Source: Cupriavidus metallidurans CH34 (GTDB taxonomy: Bacteria > Pseudomonadota > Gammaproteobacteria > Burkholderiales > Burkholderiaceae). From it: a DNA stretch of 64,000 nucleotides. Shown here one piece after another: positions 27,324-35,873 of the stretch; the first letter of the stretch is position 1, and each line of letters begins with the position of its first letter. The DNA is taken from the NCBI RefSeq assembly GCF_000196015.1, contig NC_007974.2, forward strand, positions 1,736,001-1,800,000, given 5' to 3'. The position numbers and the translations under genes are program-made. The notes beneath the pieces are model-generated. The model was not told where the DNA came from. It saw nothing but the letters and a program-made list of their open reading frames with translations, and searched no databases.

Positions 27324-27917
27324 TCAGGCCGCGACCACTTCCTCAACATTGGCGGATCTTGTATGGCGTGTCAGTTCGACCAACGGCAGTGCACGTTGGA
27401 CCGCCAGTCTGGCCCGCTGGATCAGGGCCCCGTTCTGCAGACGGTAGTCGACGAAATCCTTGTCGGTCGCGTAGACGCCCAACGGCAAGGTACGTGCTTG
27501 GAAGAAGCTGAACAGCGGCCGCAACTGGTGGTCGATCATCAGGGCATGGCGTTCGCTGCCGCCAGTGGCAGCCAACAAGACTGGCTTGTCGATCAATGCA
27601 TCCTGATCAATGAAGTCGAAGAAATGCTTGAACAGCCCCGTGTAGGAACCGCGGAAGACCGGTGTTGCCACCACTAGGACGTCAGCCTGCTCGACTGCCG
27701 CAAGTTCCCGCTCCACCGTGTCAGGCAGTTGAGAGCGCCAGACTGCACCGGCAAGCTGCGGCGCGAGCTGACCCACTTCGACCAGGCGCGGTTCGCACAG
27801 GACTTCTTCGGCGATCAGGTCCAACAGGTGCTCTGCCAGGGCAGCAGACTTGGAGGGACGTTGCAGCCCACCGGAGACCGCTACGACGCGGAGTGGAAGT
27901 GTCATTTTGGCGTTCAT
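27324..27917 (-). CDS. msuE: NAD(P)H-dependent FMN reductase, MsuE/SsuE family
   Basis: A 197-residue flavodoxin-like reductase that supplies reduced FMN to a partner oxygenase. It has an N-terminal VVAVSGGLQRPSKSAALAEHLL phosphate-binding loop, DVLVVATPVFRGSYTGLFKHFFDFID and KPVLLAATGGSERHALMIDHQLRPLFSFF, all typical. It is the first gene of a likely three-gene unit with mesX and mesD. An oxygen-dependent MesD/MesX reaction using reduced flavin would explain the pairing, but this is an inference. A sulfonate monooxygenase partner (msuD/ssuD) is absent from the window. Confidence 0.88.
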   Translation of the reverse strand: MNAKMTLPLRVVAVSGGLQRPSKSAALAEHLLDLIAEEVLCEPRLVEVGQLAPQLAGAVWRSQLPDTVERELAAVEQADVLVVATPVFRGSYTGLFKHFFDFIDQDALIDKPVLLAATGGSERHALMIDHQLRPLFSFFQARTLPLGVYATDKDFVDYRLQNGALIQRARLAVQRALPLVELTRHTRSANVEEVVAA

Positions 27918-28755
27918 ATGGATTAATCTGCGCGGCGCCGGGAAACCCGATGTGCACCGATGCCAGCACGTTGACTAAGCCAACAGTGCGCATTGACAGC
28001 AGGCCATCGTCGTTGCTCGCGCGGATCGTTTGGCCAAGGCGGCGCGTTGCTCGCCATTTGCTGCCATCCCGTCAAGGATGGTGCAAACCTGCTGCACGGT
28101 TTTGAGCATGCTTTGCCAATCCGCCACGTTGGAGATAAGGCAGCAAGCCACCGCTCAACGGCGAAACCTGCTTAAACGCCGGCGCAATCCGAGCTTGTGA
28201 ATAATGGCCATGGGGCTCCGGTGAATGCGAACAAGCAGTAGGAGCGGATGCTAGCGATAGCCGCGCATGAAGTAAAATGGTTAAAACTCACACATCGATG
28301 AATACAATTCATATCGCCGATTGAACGCATCCACGTCGGCGACGTTTGGCAAGTCGCGCAACAAGAGGTGTTGACGGCCAAGATGGACGTGGTGCCCATG
28401 GACTGAGCGTGCGCGGCATCGCCAAACAGATCCTCCTGGGGGCACGCGAGGCGGACATCGCCAAAGTGGTCGAGTCCACCTCCCAGATGGAGGCGTCTGT
28501 CAGCACATCTCGACTTGGTCTTCGTGACGCCTGGGCCTGAGCAGCCCGTTGCTCCCCTAGGGCGGACCTTGCACAACGGCCTGCATCGGGCAACTACAAG
28601 CTACCGAGCCTCAGCCGGACCCAGGAGAGGTCTCGCGCATTCCCACCAGTGCGGGACTCGAACAGTTCCAAGCAGCGCCGCTTTTGGTCAGGACGTATCA
28701 ACCACAGCGCGATTCGTCCGATCTTCCTCTGTCAGAGACTTTCACCCTTTACTCC
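27918..28755. other. Gene-poor stretch without a recognisable gene
   Basis: About 840 bp with only broken frames. Two short forward frames look once-coding (SPIERIHVGDVWQVAQQEVLTA near 28310-28400, and RGIAKQILLGAREADIAKVVE near 28410-28480), but they belong to different frames and no family was recognised. A GGGACTCGAAC string near 28650 resembles a tRNA T-arm on the reverse strand, but its flanks do not pair. The SOS promoter begins at 28756. Confidence 0.5.
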
Positions 28756-28792
28756 TTGCGGGTTCGCGGGCGAACACTGTATATTTATACAG
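28756..28792 (+). promoter_or_regulatory. SOS promoter: -35, -10 and overlapping LexA box
   Basis: TTGCGG (28756-28761) and TATATT (28780-28785) with an 18-bp spacer, the -10 lying in CTGTATATTTATACAG (28777-28792). This LexA box differs at a single base from the box at 23966-23981, and the promoter geometry is the same. It lies 86 bp upstream of the orphan gene at 28879. Confidence 0.82.
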
Positions 28793-28878
28793 TTGTCGCC
28801 GCACCCCGGAAAAGCTGGCTCCTGCAGTCGAGCCCGAGCGGCGCCTGCTCTTTCTCTCCTCCACCTCGAAAGGCAATC

Positions 28879-29307
28879 ATGTTCGTGGACCGCACCGAAA
28901 TCATCAACGCCGCCAAGGCACTGCGCGCCAGCCAGGAAGAATCCAGGTACAGCAAGCTCGTCGCGCTCGCGAACAAGCAACTCAAGGCGATGCAAACGGC
29001 AATCCAGAAGGGCAAGGAAGAATTCGAGACCAAACTGGTACTCGACATCAACGAAGACAATCCGCAAGCAGCGCTGGAACCGCGCGCGCAACGGCTAGCC
29101 GAAGACCTCAGAGCGCAGGGCTATACCGCGACGGTGACCACGTTTGCCGAGGTCAGCACCGACCGCAAGAACTGGACGCCGAATATCACTGTCGCCATCG
29201 GACTGGGCGACTTGGTTTCCGAAGTCGACAGCAATATTGCGGCAAACACGATGACCGACGAGACCGAGGTCGCGCTGGCTGACGAAGCTGTCAGTGAAAT
29301 GGCCTGA
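28879..29307 (+). CDS. Orphan 142-residue protein under an SOS promoter
   Basis: Not recognised. The first 75 residues are strongly helical and Lys/Gln/Glu-rich (RTEIINAAKALRASQEESRYSKLVALANKQLKAM), followed by an alpha/beta-like part with EDLRAQGYTATVTTFAEV and TPNITVAIGLGDL and an acidic tail (TDETEVALADEAVSEMA). There are no cysteines, signal or membrane segments. The start at 28879 (GAAAGGC ribosome site upstream) fits; a longer frame to 28684 would run through the promoter. The LexA box 86 bp upstream predicts damage induction. It is not visibly similar to the other SOS-linked orphan. Confidence 0.7.
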   Translation: MFVDRTEIINAAKALRASQEESRYSKLVALANKQLKAMQTAIQKGKEEFETKLVLDINEDNPQAALEPRAQRLAEDLRAQGYTATVTTFAEVSTDRKNWTPNITVAIGLGDLVSEVDSNIAANTMTDETEVALADEAVSEMA

Positions 29308-29382
29308 CAGCAGGCGGACAATCCGAGATAAGGGACGGCATCACCGGGCTTTGCGCACGGTCGCGTGTTGTGATGGCTGTTC

Positions 29383-30060
29383 CTACAAGGGAAAGCTGCA
29401 CGCGATCTTCCTGTGGCACATAGCGAGAAATGAGTTGCCGGCAGGTGGCTTCTGCACGATGCCATTGACCGTCTTCGGCATTGAAATGTGCGGCGCCTCG
29501 AGAATGGTTGGCATAACGTCCATCAGGTGAAGGAGCGCATCACGGGGCTTGTCGTCGGGATTGATCCGCGCCGGCCATGACACAACCGTCGGATTCCGCG
29601 ATCCGCCCAAGTGCGGCACTACCTGTTTCCTCCACTGAAAAGGCGTGTTGCCTGCCCGGGCCCAGCCTATAGGGTAGTGCGGTTCCGATTCGGGGCCGCC
29701 CAGTTGCGCGACTCGTTACAGGTTGTCCTCAATCGGCGTTGGCACGCCGTTCAGTGACTTGGTCTCGTTGAACGTACCATCGGAGCCACCTTCGCCAGAC
29801 GCGCCGTTGTCGCCGACAACGTAGATGATCAGTGTGTTGTCGGCATCCGGGAGTTGCTTGACCGCGTCAAGCAGTCGTCCAACTTCGCGGTCAGTGAAGG
29901 CGAAGTATCCGGCATAGTTCTCCATGAACGCGGCATAGAGTTTCTTCTGCTCAGCATTGAGGTTGTCCCATGTGGGCACCCAGTCCGGCCTTGGCGTCAG
30001 TTTTGTATCCGGGGGGACGATGCCCATCCTCACCTGACTCTGGAAGACCACCTCGCCGCC
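29383..30060 (-). pseudogene. Arylsulfatase remnant with an in-frame stop
   Basis: The reverse strand keeps about 225 codons of a large arylsulfatase (AtsA-like) in one frame: [64 protein letters not shown], then a TAA at 29716-29718, then [33 protein letters not shown] and [10 protein letters not shown]. The stop replaces a codon where relatives read a residue in NL-HIDELGGP. The N-terminal half, including the formylglycine Cys/Ser site, is missing beyond 30060, and the C-terminus diverges after GNSF. No function is expected. Confidence 0.82.
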
Positions 30061-30379
30061 CTACCCTGGCGGCCGCTTTTATCCCGCCTGCTCGAGGGGA
30101 GTGCATTTCGCCTCGCGTCTTTACTTAGGGGTTCCGAGGGGGTGTCCCGGTTCGTTAAATCTATGTCCCCATATGACAAATGAACGGATTGATCTTCGCA
30201 AATAATGGCTGGGTTGGGGCCAGTCGGTATCGGTCTCGATTAAACCCGGCAGCGCTACCCCGAGCCTGTGGCAGTTCTTGATCGACAGGAGCACCAAGCC
30301 GGTACTTCCCGTACTTCATATTTGCTGGAAGTGGTAGCGCCAAAAGCCAAGCTCCACAATCTCTCTTCCCGGACCTGCC
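30061..30379. other. Non-coding gap upstream of the BKACE gene
   Basis: No frame here resembles a protein, and the arylsulfatase homology stops at about 30060. The segment presumably holds the promoter of the gene at 30380 (a TTGATC...TATTTGC-like stretch lies near 30310-30330), but no clear -35/-10 pair or operator could be picked. Confidence 0.4.
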
Positions 30380-31438
30380 ATGAACTTTCTTGACGGACAC
30401 CTGTTCCCCGAAAACCAGCAACCGCTGATCATCACCGCTGCGCCTTATGCGCCCTCGTGGGTTCCGTCGGACTTTCCCGAGGAGATCCCTGTCACCATGG
30501 AGGAGCAAATCCAGAAAGCAGTGGATTGCTACAACGCCGGCGCCACCGTGCTGCACCTTCATGTGCGCGAACTCGACGGTAAGGGCTCCAAGCGTCTGTC
30601 CAAGTTCAATGAGCTTATCGCAGGCGTCCGCGCCCGCGTGCCGGAGATGATTATCCAGGTCGGCGGATCCATCAGTTTCGCTCCTGAAACCGAAGGCGCG
30701 GCAGCAAAGTGGCTCTCGGACGACACGCGCCACATGCTGGCCGAACTCGACCCCAAGCCCGACCAAGTGACGGTCACCGTCAATACGTCGCAGATGAACG
30801 TTCTCGAGCAGTTCGACCACCGCGACATCGTGGGCAGCTCGATGGAGGATCCCGCGGTCTTCAATGCGTACAAAGAGATGACCGTGCCGGCGCAGCCGGG
30901 CTGGGTGGAGGAGCACGTCCGCCGCCTGACCGCAGCGGGGATCCAGAGCGCCTTCCAGTGCTACAACGTCAACAGCTTCGAGTCCGTGGAGCGGCTGATG
31001 CGCCGCGGGATCTACAAAGGCCCGCTAGTCATGAACTGGGTGGCGATTGGCGGCGGCATGGACTCGCCGACCGTCTACAGCCTCGCCAACTTCATGCGCG
31101 GTGTGCCGGATGGCGCAGTCGTGACGGTGGAAAGCTCGGTACTCAACGTGCTGCCCGTCAACACCATCGGTATTGCAATGGGGCTGCATGTTCGCTGCGG
31201 CACGGAAGATAATCTCTGGAACCAGACGCGGACGAAGAAGATTGGCACCGCAGCACAGATCGAGCAACTGGTGCGCATCTCTCGCGAGCTGAGCCGCCCG
31301 ATCGCTACCGCTAAGGAAGCGCGCGAAATGTGCAAGATCGGCGTGTTCTATGACACGGTAGAAGAATCGCTGGAGGCCAACGGGTTCGCACCCAATCGAA
31401 ACGGTGGACGTCAAGGCTTCCTGCAGAAGGCTGCCTGA
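30380..31438 (+). CDS. BKACE-family beta-keto acid cleavage enzyme (DUF849)
   Basis: A 352-residue zinc enzyme of the 3-keto-5-aminohexanoate cleavage family, which combines a beta-keto acid with acetyl-CoA to give acetoacetate and a new acyl-CoA. The Zn motif His59-x-His61 (LHLHVRE), ITAAPYAPSW near the start, the MNWVAIGGGMDSP loop and VRCGTEDNLW (conserved Gly-x-Glu-Asp) are family features. It is longer than the usual 275-310 residues because of inserts near the N-terminus. It stands alone with a strong terminator behind it, so its keto acid substrate cannot be guessed from neighbours. Confidence 0.87.
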   Translation: MNFLDGHLFPENQQPLIITAAPYAPSWVPSDFPEEIPVTMEEQIQKAVDCYNAGATVLHLHVRELDGKGSKRLSKFNELIAGVRARVPEMIIQVGGSISFAPETEGAAAKWLSDDTRHMLAELDPKPDQVTVTVNTSQMNVLEQFDHRDIVGSSMEDPAVFNAYKEMTVPAQPGWVEEHVRRLTAAGIQSAFQCYNVNSFESVERLMRRGIYKGPLVMNWVAIGGGMDSPTVYSLANFMRGVPDGAVVTVESSVLNVLPVNTIGIAMGLHVRCGTEDNLWNQTRTKKIGTAAQIEQLVRISRELSRPIATAKEAREMCKIGVFYDTVEESLEANGFAPNRNGGRQGFLQKAA

Positions 31439-31492
31439 TCAGGCTTCTGCTCTTCGGGCCTTAGTGCCCCTTCGAACGTCGATGTTTGCGCC

Positions 31493-31518
31493 GCCCTCTC
31501 AATTTGAGAGGGCGTTTT
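31493..31518 (+). terminator. Intrinsic terminator after the BKACE gene
   Basis: A stem of 8-10 bp (GCCCTCTC/GAGAGGGC, extending to AA/TT) with a tiny AT loop is followed by GTTTTT. It lies 55 bp past the stop of the gene ending at 31438. Confidence 0.92.
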
Positions 31519-32075
31519 TCTTGGCTCATCGCCGGCTTCCGCAGAGGGCTGATGGCTGGCGGCTGAGTCGGGCCAGGAGCGGGAATTCGATGGTCCGCGC
31601 GCCAAAGGCGGCGTTGCCCCAATTTCAGCCACTAGTTGAAGGACCTGCACAAGACAGGACTGCCCGACCCGACCATCGTGGCTGGAGCCTATCCGATTGA
31701 CGCGCGCCTCCATTGATTGCCACTTTCCAACAAGCAATATCGCGGGGCAGCTAGCTAATAACACCTAGACATCGGAGCGACGACGCTACTTCGCTCGGGA
31801 ACGGCCGATGGTCTTTTCTGTTGCACGCACCGAAGGTTTCTGGTCGCCGAAAGCCGCCCTCGCCAACACGTTCTACAACACCCTTCACCCCCTCCCCAAG
31901 CACCCACTCAGGCCATGGCCCTCGATGCCACCCGCCCTCCAGGCGCTGCCCCCCAATCACCAAATCACCCATCACCGCAGCCACCACGCTGTGATAAATG
32001 GCAACCCGCCTCCCGGCGCCGCGTCCGCCATAGCCGCGACCGTGTAAACTCCCCCCTTTTTCCCATCCTGCCGAC
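31519..32075. other. Gap between the BKACE terminator and the DUF3348 gene
   Basis: About 560 bp without a convincing gene. Frames on both strands are low-complexity (His/Pro-rich forward, Gly/Arg/Val-rich reverse) and look non-coding. A pyrimidine-rich tract (CCCCCCTTTTTCCC) lies just before the ATG at 32076. The promoter of the following four-gene module should be here, but no clear box was found. Confidence 0.45.
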
Positions 32076-32768
32076 ATGACGCAAGTGCCACAGCGCACGG
32101 GTTTCAGCGGCCCGAAACTGCTGCGCGTGCTGGCGCGCCTGACCGAGACCGACGCCGCTGGCGCCGTGCCGTCGCTGTCCGCCGTGATGAGCCGGTGGCT
32201 TGGCTGGACCGACGCCATCGCGCTATCGGCCGCGCTCAACGGCAGTCCGCCGGAAGTGCCGTCCGCCGCACCGGCGCGTCCGGGTAGCGAACGGGGTATC
32301 GGCGACGCCGCTGGCACTCATGTGCGCGCCATGCTGACCGCCGCGATTACCGGGCAAGGCATGTCGTCCGACAGCCGCCGCCGGATGCCGACGCGGACGG
32401 CCGCGCCCGATCCTGCCGAGGCCGACTTCGCGGTCCATCGCCAGCGCTATATCGCGTTGCAGCAGCAGATGGAACGCGAAATCGCCGGCCTGCGCGGGCG
32501 GCTGCGGGCCGCACTGGCGTCGCGCACGCCGCAGGCAGCCCGGCTGGCCATGCTGGATGCCGTCATGGAACAGGTACTTGGCGCGCGCGAGCAGGCAGTG
32601 CTTGCCGCAGTGCCGGGAATGCTGGAACCGCATTTCACGCGGCTGCGCGACGCCGAGGGCGCGTGGCTAAACGTATTTCGCAGGGACATGCAGAGCGTAT
32701 TGCTGGCCGAGTTGGAAATCCGATTCCAGCCCGTGGACGCCCTGCTCGCCGCCCTGCGCGAAATCTGA
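32076..32768 (+). CDS. DUF3348 family protein, first gene of a stator-like module
   Basis: A 230-residue cytosolic protein that matches DUF3348 by its opening (TGFSGPKLLRVLARLTETDA, then SLSAVMSRWLGWTDAIALSAAL) and by its place before the DUF802 gene. The middle (about 75-115) is basic and Pro/Ala-rich. The C-terminal half is helical (RQRYIALQQQMEREIAGLRGRLR; MLDAVMEQVLGAREQAVLAAVPGML). It has no enzyme motif. Its stop is 9 bp before the next gene, so it belongs to the same operon. The role is unknown, possibly a cytoplasmic partner of the membrane complex. Confidence 0.85.
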   Translation: MTQVPQRTGFSGPKLLRVLARLTETDAAGAVPSLSAVMSRWLGWTDAIALSAALNGSPPEVPSAAPARPGSERGIGDAAGTHVRAMLTAAITGQGMSSDSRRRMPTRTAAPDPAEADFAVHRQRYIALQQQMEREIAGLRGRLRAALASRTPQAARLAMLDAVMEQVLGAREQAVLAAVPGMLEPHFTRLRDAEGAWLNVFRRDMQSVLLAELEIRFQPVDALLAALREI

Positions 32769-32777
32769 TCGAACCAT

Positions 32778-35700
32778 ATGAACAGACACCTCACACCGCT
32801 CGTCGCGCCACTCGTCGTCTTCCTGGCTGGCCTCGCCGTCGTCGGCTGGGTCGGCGCCGGCTATGCGGGCACGAATGCGCTGGCGCTGGCCGTCACGCTG
32901 CTCATTGGCGGGTTTTACGTAGGCGGCGCGTTCGAACTGCGCCGCTACCGCCAGGCCACAGCCACCCTGCCCGTCGCGCTTGCCAACCTGGCCGCGCCGC
33001 CGACCAGCCTCGGCGTGTGGCTCGACAGCCTGCATCCCAGCCTGCGCAATGCGGTACGCCTGCGCGTGGAGGGCGAGCGCGTTGCGCTTCCTGGCCCGTC
33101 GATGACGCCGTATCTGGTCGGCCTGCTGGTGCTGCTGGGGATGCTCGGCACCTTCCTCGGCATGGTCGGCACGCTACGCAGCACTGGCGTCGCACTGGAA
33201 AGCGCCGCCGACCTGCAGGCGATCCGCGCCTCGCTGGCAGCCCCGGTCAAGGGTCTTGGCTTCGCCTTCGGGACGTCTGTGGCTGGCGTAGCCACCTCGG
33301 CCATGCTCGGGTTGCTTTCGACGCTTGCCCGCCGCGAGCGCGTGCAAGCGGCGCAGATGCTGGACGAGCGCATCGCCACCACGTTGCGCACGCATTCGCG
33401 CCATCACCAGCACGATACGGTATTCGCCCTGCTGCAACGCCAGACCGAACTGATGCCCACGCTGGTAGATCGACTGGAAACCATGGCCACGACGATGGCC
33501 CGCCAGAACGAAGCCCTCGGCGAGCGCCTGTCGGCCAGCCAGGATGCCTTCCACACGCGGACCGAAGCGGCCTACGCGCGGCTGGCCGATACCGTGGGGC
33601 AGTCGCTGAAGGAAGGCATCGCGGACAGCGCCCGGGCCGCCAGCACGGCAATCCAGCCAGCCGTGGACACCACCATGACCGGCCTCGCCCGCGAAGCCGC
33701 CACCATGCGCGACACCGTCACGCAGACCGTGCGACAGCATCTGGACGACCTCTCCACCCGCTTCGGCGCCACCACTACCGCCGTGGCCGAGACCTGGCGT
33801 CAGGCGCTCGCCGAACACCAGCAGGTGAACGCCTCCCTGACGTCGGACCTGCGCGCATCGCTTGATGGCTTCGGCGAAACCTTCGCGCAACGCTCGACGG
33901 CACTGGTCGACGGCATGAGCACGCGCCTCGACACAGCCGCCGCCGACGCCGCCAGGACGTGGGATACCGCGCTGTCGCGCCTCGAACATACGGGCGAATC
34001 GCTCGCCAGCGCCAACCGCCAGGCGATGGCCGACGCCTCGGCTGCCTTCGCGCAGCACGCCGCCGACGTCGCCGGGACAGTCAACCAGTCGCACGCCAAC
34101 TTGCAATCGCAATTGGCGGCACAGGAAACGGAGCGCCAGACGGCGCTAGCCGAACGCGATGAAGCGCGGCTTGCCGCGTGGCGCGACACGCTGGCAGCCA
34201 TGGCCGCCACCATGCGCGACGAATGGCAACGGGCCAGCACGCAATCGGCCGCCGACCAGCAGGCCGTTCGCGACGCCCTGGCGCAAAGCGCGCGCGACAT
34301 CGCCACGCACGCCGAGGCTCACGCGACCGGCACGCTTGCCGAGATCGACCGCCTGCTACAGACCACGACCACGCAGCAAGCGGAACTGGCCGCACGTGAC
34401 GAACAGCGCCTCGCCACATGGCGCGACACGCTGGCGACTATGGCCGCCACGATGCGCGACGAGTGGCAACAGGCCAGCTCGCAATCGGCTGCCCATCAGC
34501 AGGATGTCCGCGACGCCCTGACGCAAAGCGCCCGCGATATTGCCACGCACGCCGAGGCTCACGCGACCGGCACGCTTGCCGAGATCGACCGCCTGCTACA
34601 GACCACGACCACGCAGCAAGCGGAACTGGCCGCACGTGACGAACAGCGACTCGCCACATGGCGCGACACGCTGGCAGCCATGGCCGCCACGATGCGCGAC
34701 GAGTGGCAACAGGCCAGCTCGCAATCTGCGACCCACCAACAGGCCGTTCGTGACGCCCTGGCGCAAAGCGCGCGCGACATCGCCACGCACGCCCAGGCTC
34801 ACACCACCGGCACGCTTGCCGAAATCGACCGTCTTCTGCAAACCACAACCACGCAGCAAGCGGAACTGGCCGCACGTGACGAACAGCGACTCGCCACATG
34901 GCGCGACACGCTGGCAGCCATGGCCGCCACGATGCGCGATGAATGGCAACAGGCCAGTTCGCAATCGGCCGCCCATCAGCAGGATGTCCGCGATGCCCTG
35001 ACGCAAAGCGCGCACGACATCGCCGCTCACGCGCAGACGCACGCCTCCGGCACGGTTGCCGAGATCGACCGCCTGTTGCAGGCCGCATCCACACTGCAAG
35101 CGGAACTGGCCTCGCGCGACGAACAGCGCCTTGCCGCATGGCGTGACACGCTGGCAACCATGGCAGCTACCATGCGCGACGAATGGCAGCAGGCGAGCAC
35201 GCAATCGGCCGAGCATCAGCGGGAGATCCGCGACGCCCTCGCCCGGACCGCCAGTGACATCGCCACACACACGCAGGAGCAGGCCAACGGCACCATCGCC
35301 GAAGTGGCTCGCCTGGCGCAGATCGCAACTGAAGCACCCAAGGCCGCCACCGACGTCATCGCCGAACTGCGCCAGAAGCTCACAGACGGCATGGCACGCG
35401 ACAACGCAATGCTCGAGGAGCGTGGGCGTCTGCTCGAAACGCTTGGCACGCTGCTCGATGCCGTGAATCACGCCTCCACCGAGCAACGTGCGGCCGTGGA
35501 TGGGCTCGTCACGACCACGGCGGACCTGCTGGAGCGCGTCGGCACGCGCTTCACCGAGCAGGTGGCGCAGGAGACCGGCAAGCTGGATGGCATCGCGGCA
35601 CAGGTCACGGGTAGCGCCGTCGAAGTGGCAAGCCTGGGCGAAGCCTTTGGCATGGCGGTGCAGGTGTTCAGCGCATCGAATGACAAGCTGGCGGAGCACC

Positions 35701-35873
35701 TCACCCGTATCGAGTCCGCGCTCGACAAGTCCATGATGCGTAGCGACGAGCAGTTGGCTTACTACGTGGCGCAGGCCCGCGAGGTGGTGGACCTGAGCAT
35801 GCTGTCGCAGAAGCAGATCCTGGAGAACCTGCAGCAGTTCTCCGCGCAGCAAGCCGGAGCCGAGGCGGCATGA
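32778..35873 (+). CDS. MotA/ExbB-like stator protein with a long repeated coiled-coil tail (DUF802)
   Basis: A 1031-residue inner-membrane protein. The N-terminal 190 residues have four hydrophobic segments (about 7-29, 34-51, 110-131 and 160-184). The last two, PYLVGLLVLLGMLGTFLGMVGTL and GLGFAFGTSVAGVATSAMLGLL, match the MotA/TolQ/ExbB proton-channel core. The remaining 840 residues are almost purely helical Ala/Gln/Glu/Arg/Thr sequence. They include five 80-residue DUF802-type repeats (about 455-854) built on RLATWRDTLAAMAATMRDEWQ and RDALAQSARDIATHA. The long tail would project into the cytoplasm, as in ZorA. The stop overlaps the start of the OmpA-like gene (ATGA), so the two are coupled. 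Function is uncharacterised. Confidence 0.87.
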   Translation: MNRHLTPLVAPLVVFLAGLAVVGWVGAGYAGTNALALAVTLLIGGFYVGGAFELRRYRQATATLPVALANLAAPPTSLGVWLDSLHPSLRNAVRLRVEGERVALPGPSMTPYLVGLLVLLGMLGTFLGMVGTLRSTGVALESAADLQAIRASLAAPVKGLGFAFGTSVAGVATSAMLGLLSTLARRERVQAAQMLDERIATTLRTHSRHHQHDTVFALLQRQTELMPTLVDRLETMATTMARQNEALGERLSASQDAFHTRTEAAYARLADTVGQSLKEGIADSARAASTAIQPAVDTTMTGLAREAATMRDTVTQTVRQHLDDLSTRFGATTTAVAETWRQALAEHQQVNASLTSDLRASLDGFGETFAQRSTALVDGMSTRLDTAAADAARTWDTALSRLEHTGESLASANRQAMADASAAFAQHAADVAGTVNQSHANLQSQLAAQETERQTALAERDEARLAAWRDTLAAMAATMRDEWQRASTQSAADQQAVRDALAQSARDIATHAEAHATGTLAEIDRLLQTTTTQQAELAARDEQRLATWRDTLATMAATMRDEWQQASSQSAAHQQDVRDALTQSARDIATHAEAHATGTLAEIDRLLQTTTTQQAELAARDEQRLATWRDTLAAMAATMRDEWQQASSQSATHQQAVRDALAQSARDIATHAQAHTTGTLAEIDRLLQTTTTQQAELAARDEQRLATWRDTLAAMAATMRDEWQQASSQSAAHQQDVRDALTQSAHDIAAHAQTHASGTVAEIDRLLQAASTLQAELASRDEQRLAAWRDTLATMAATMRDEWQQASTQSAEHQREIRDALARTASDIATHTQEQANGTIAEVARLAQIATEAPKAATDVIAELRQKLTDGMARDNAMLEERGRLLETLGTLLDAVNHASTEQRAAVDGLVTTTADLLERVGTRFTEQVAQETGKLDGIAAQVTGSAVEVASLGEAFGMAVQVFSASNDKLAEHLTRIESALDKSMMRSDEQLAYYVAQAREVVDLSMLSQKQILENLQQFSAQQAGAEAA
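34141..35340. repeat. Five 240-bp in-frame tandem repeats in the stator gene
   Basis: Copies begin at 34141, 34381, 34621, 34861 and 35101, each exactly 240 bp. The GCGCGACACG string recurs at 34181, 34421, 34661 and 34901 and, with one change, at 35141. Copies 2-4 are near-identical at the DNA level. A run of about 100 bp across the copy 1-2 junction is repeated exactly across the copy 2-3 junction. Copy 5 diverges at its end. Confidence 0.95.

Noticed and set aside
28640..28690. tRNA T-arm-like string GGGACTCGAAC
   Set aside because: The bases flanking the loop do not pair on either strand, and no acceptor, D-arm or anticodon stem was found.
31751..32317. 188-codon reverse frame before the DUF3348 gene
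   Set aside because: It overlaps the conserved DUF3348 start on the other strand and its sequence is low-complexity.
34141..35340. Long regularly spaced repeats as a CRISPR array or transposon
   Set aside because: The 240-bp units are back to back, keep one reading frame and code for helical protein, with no spacers, terminal repeats or transposase.
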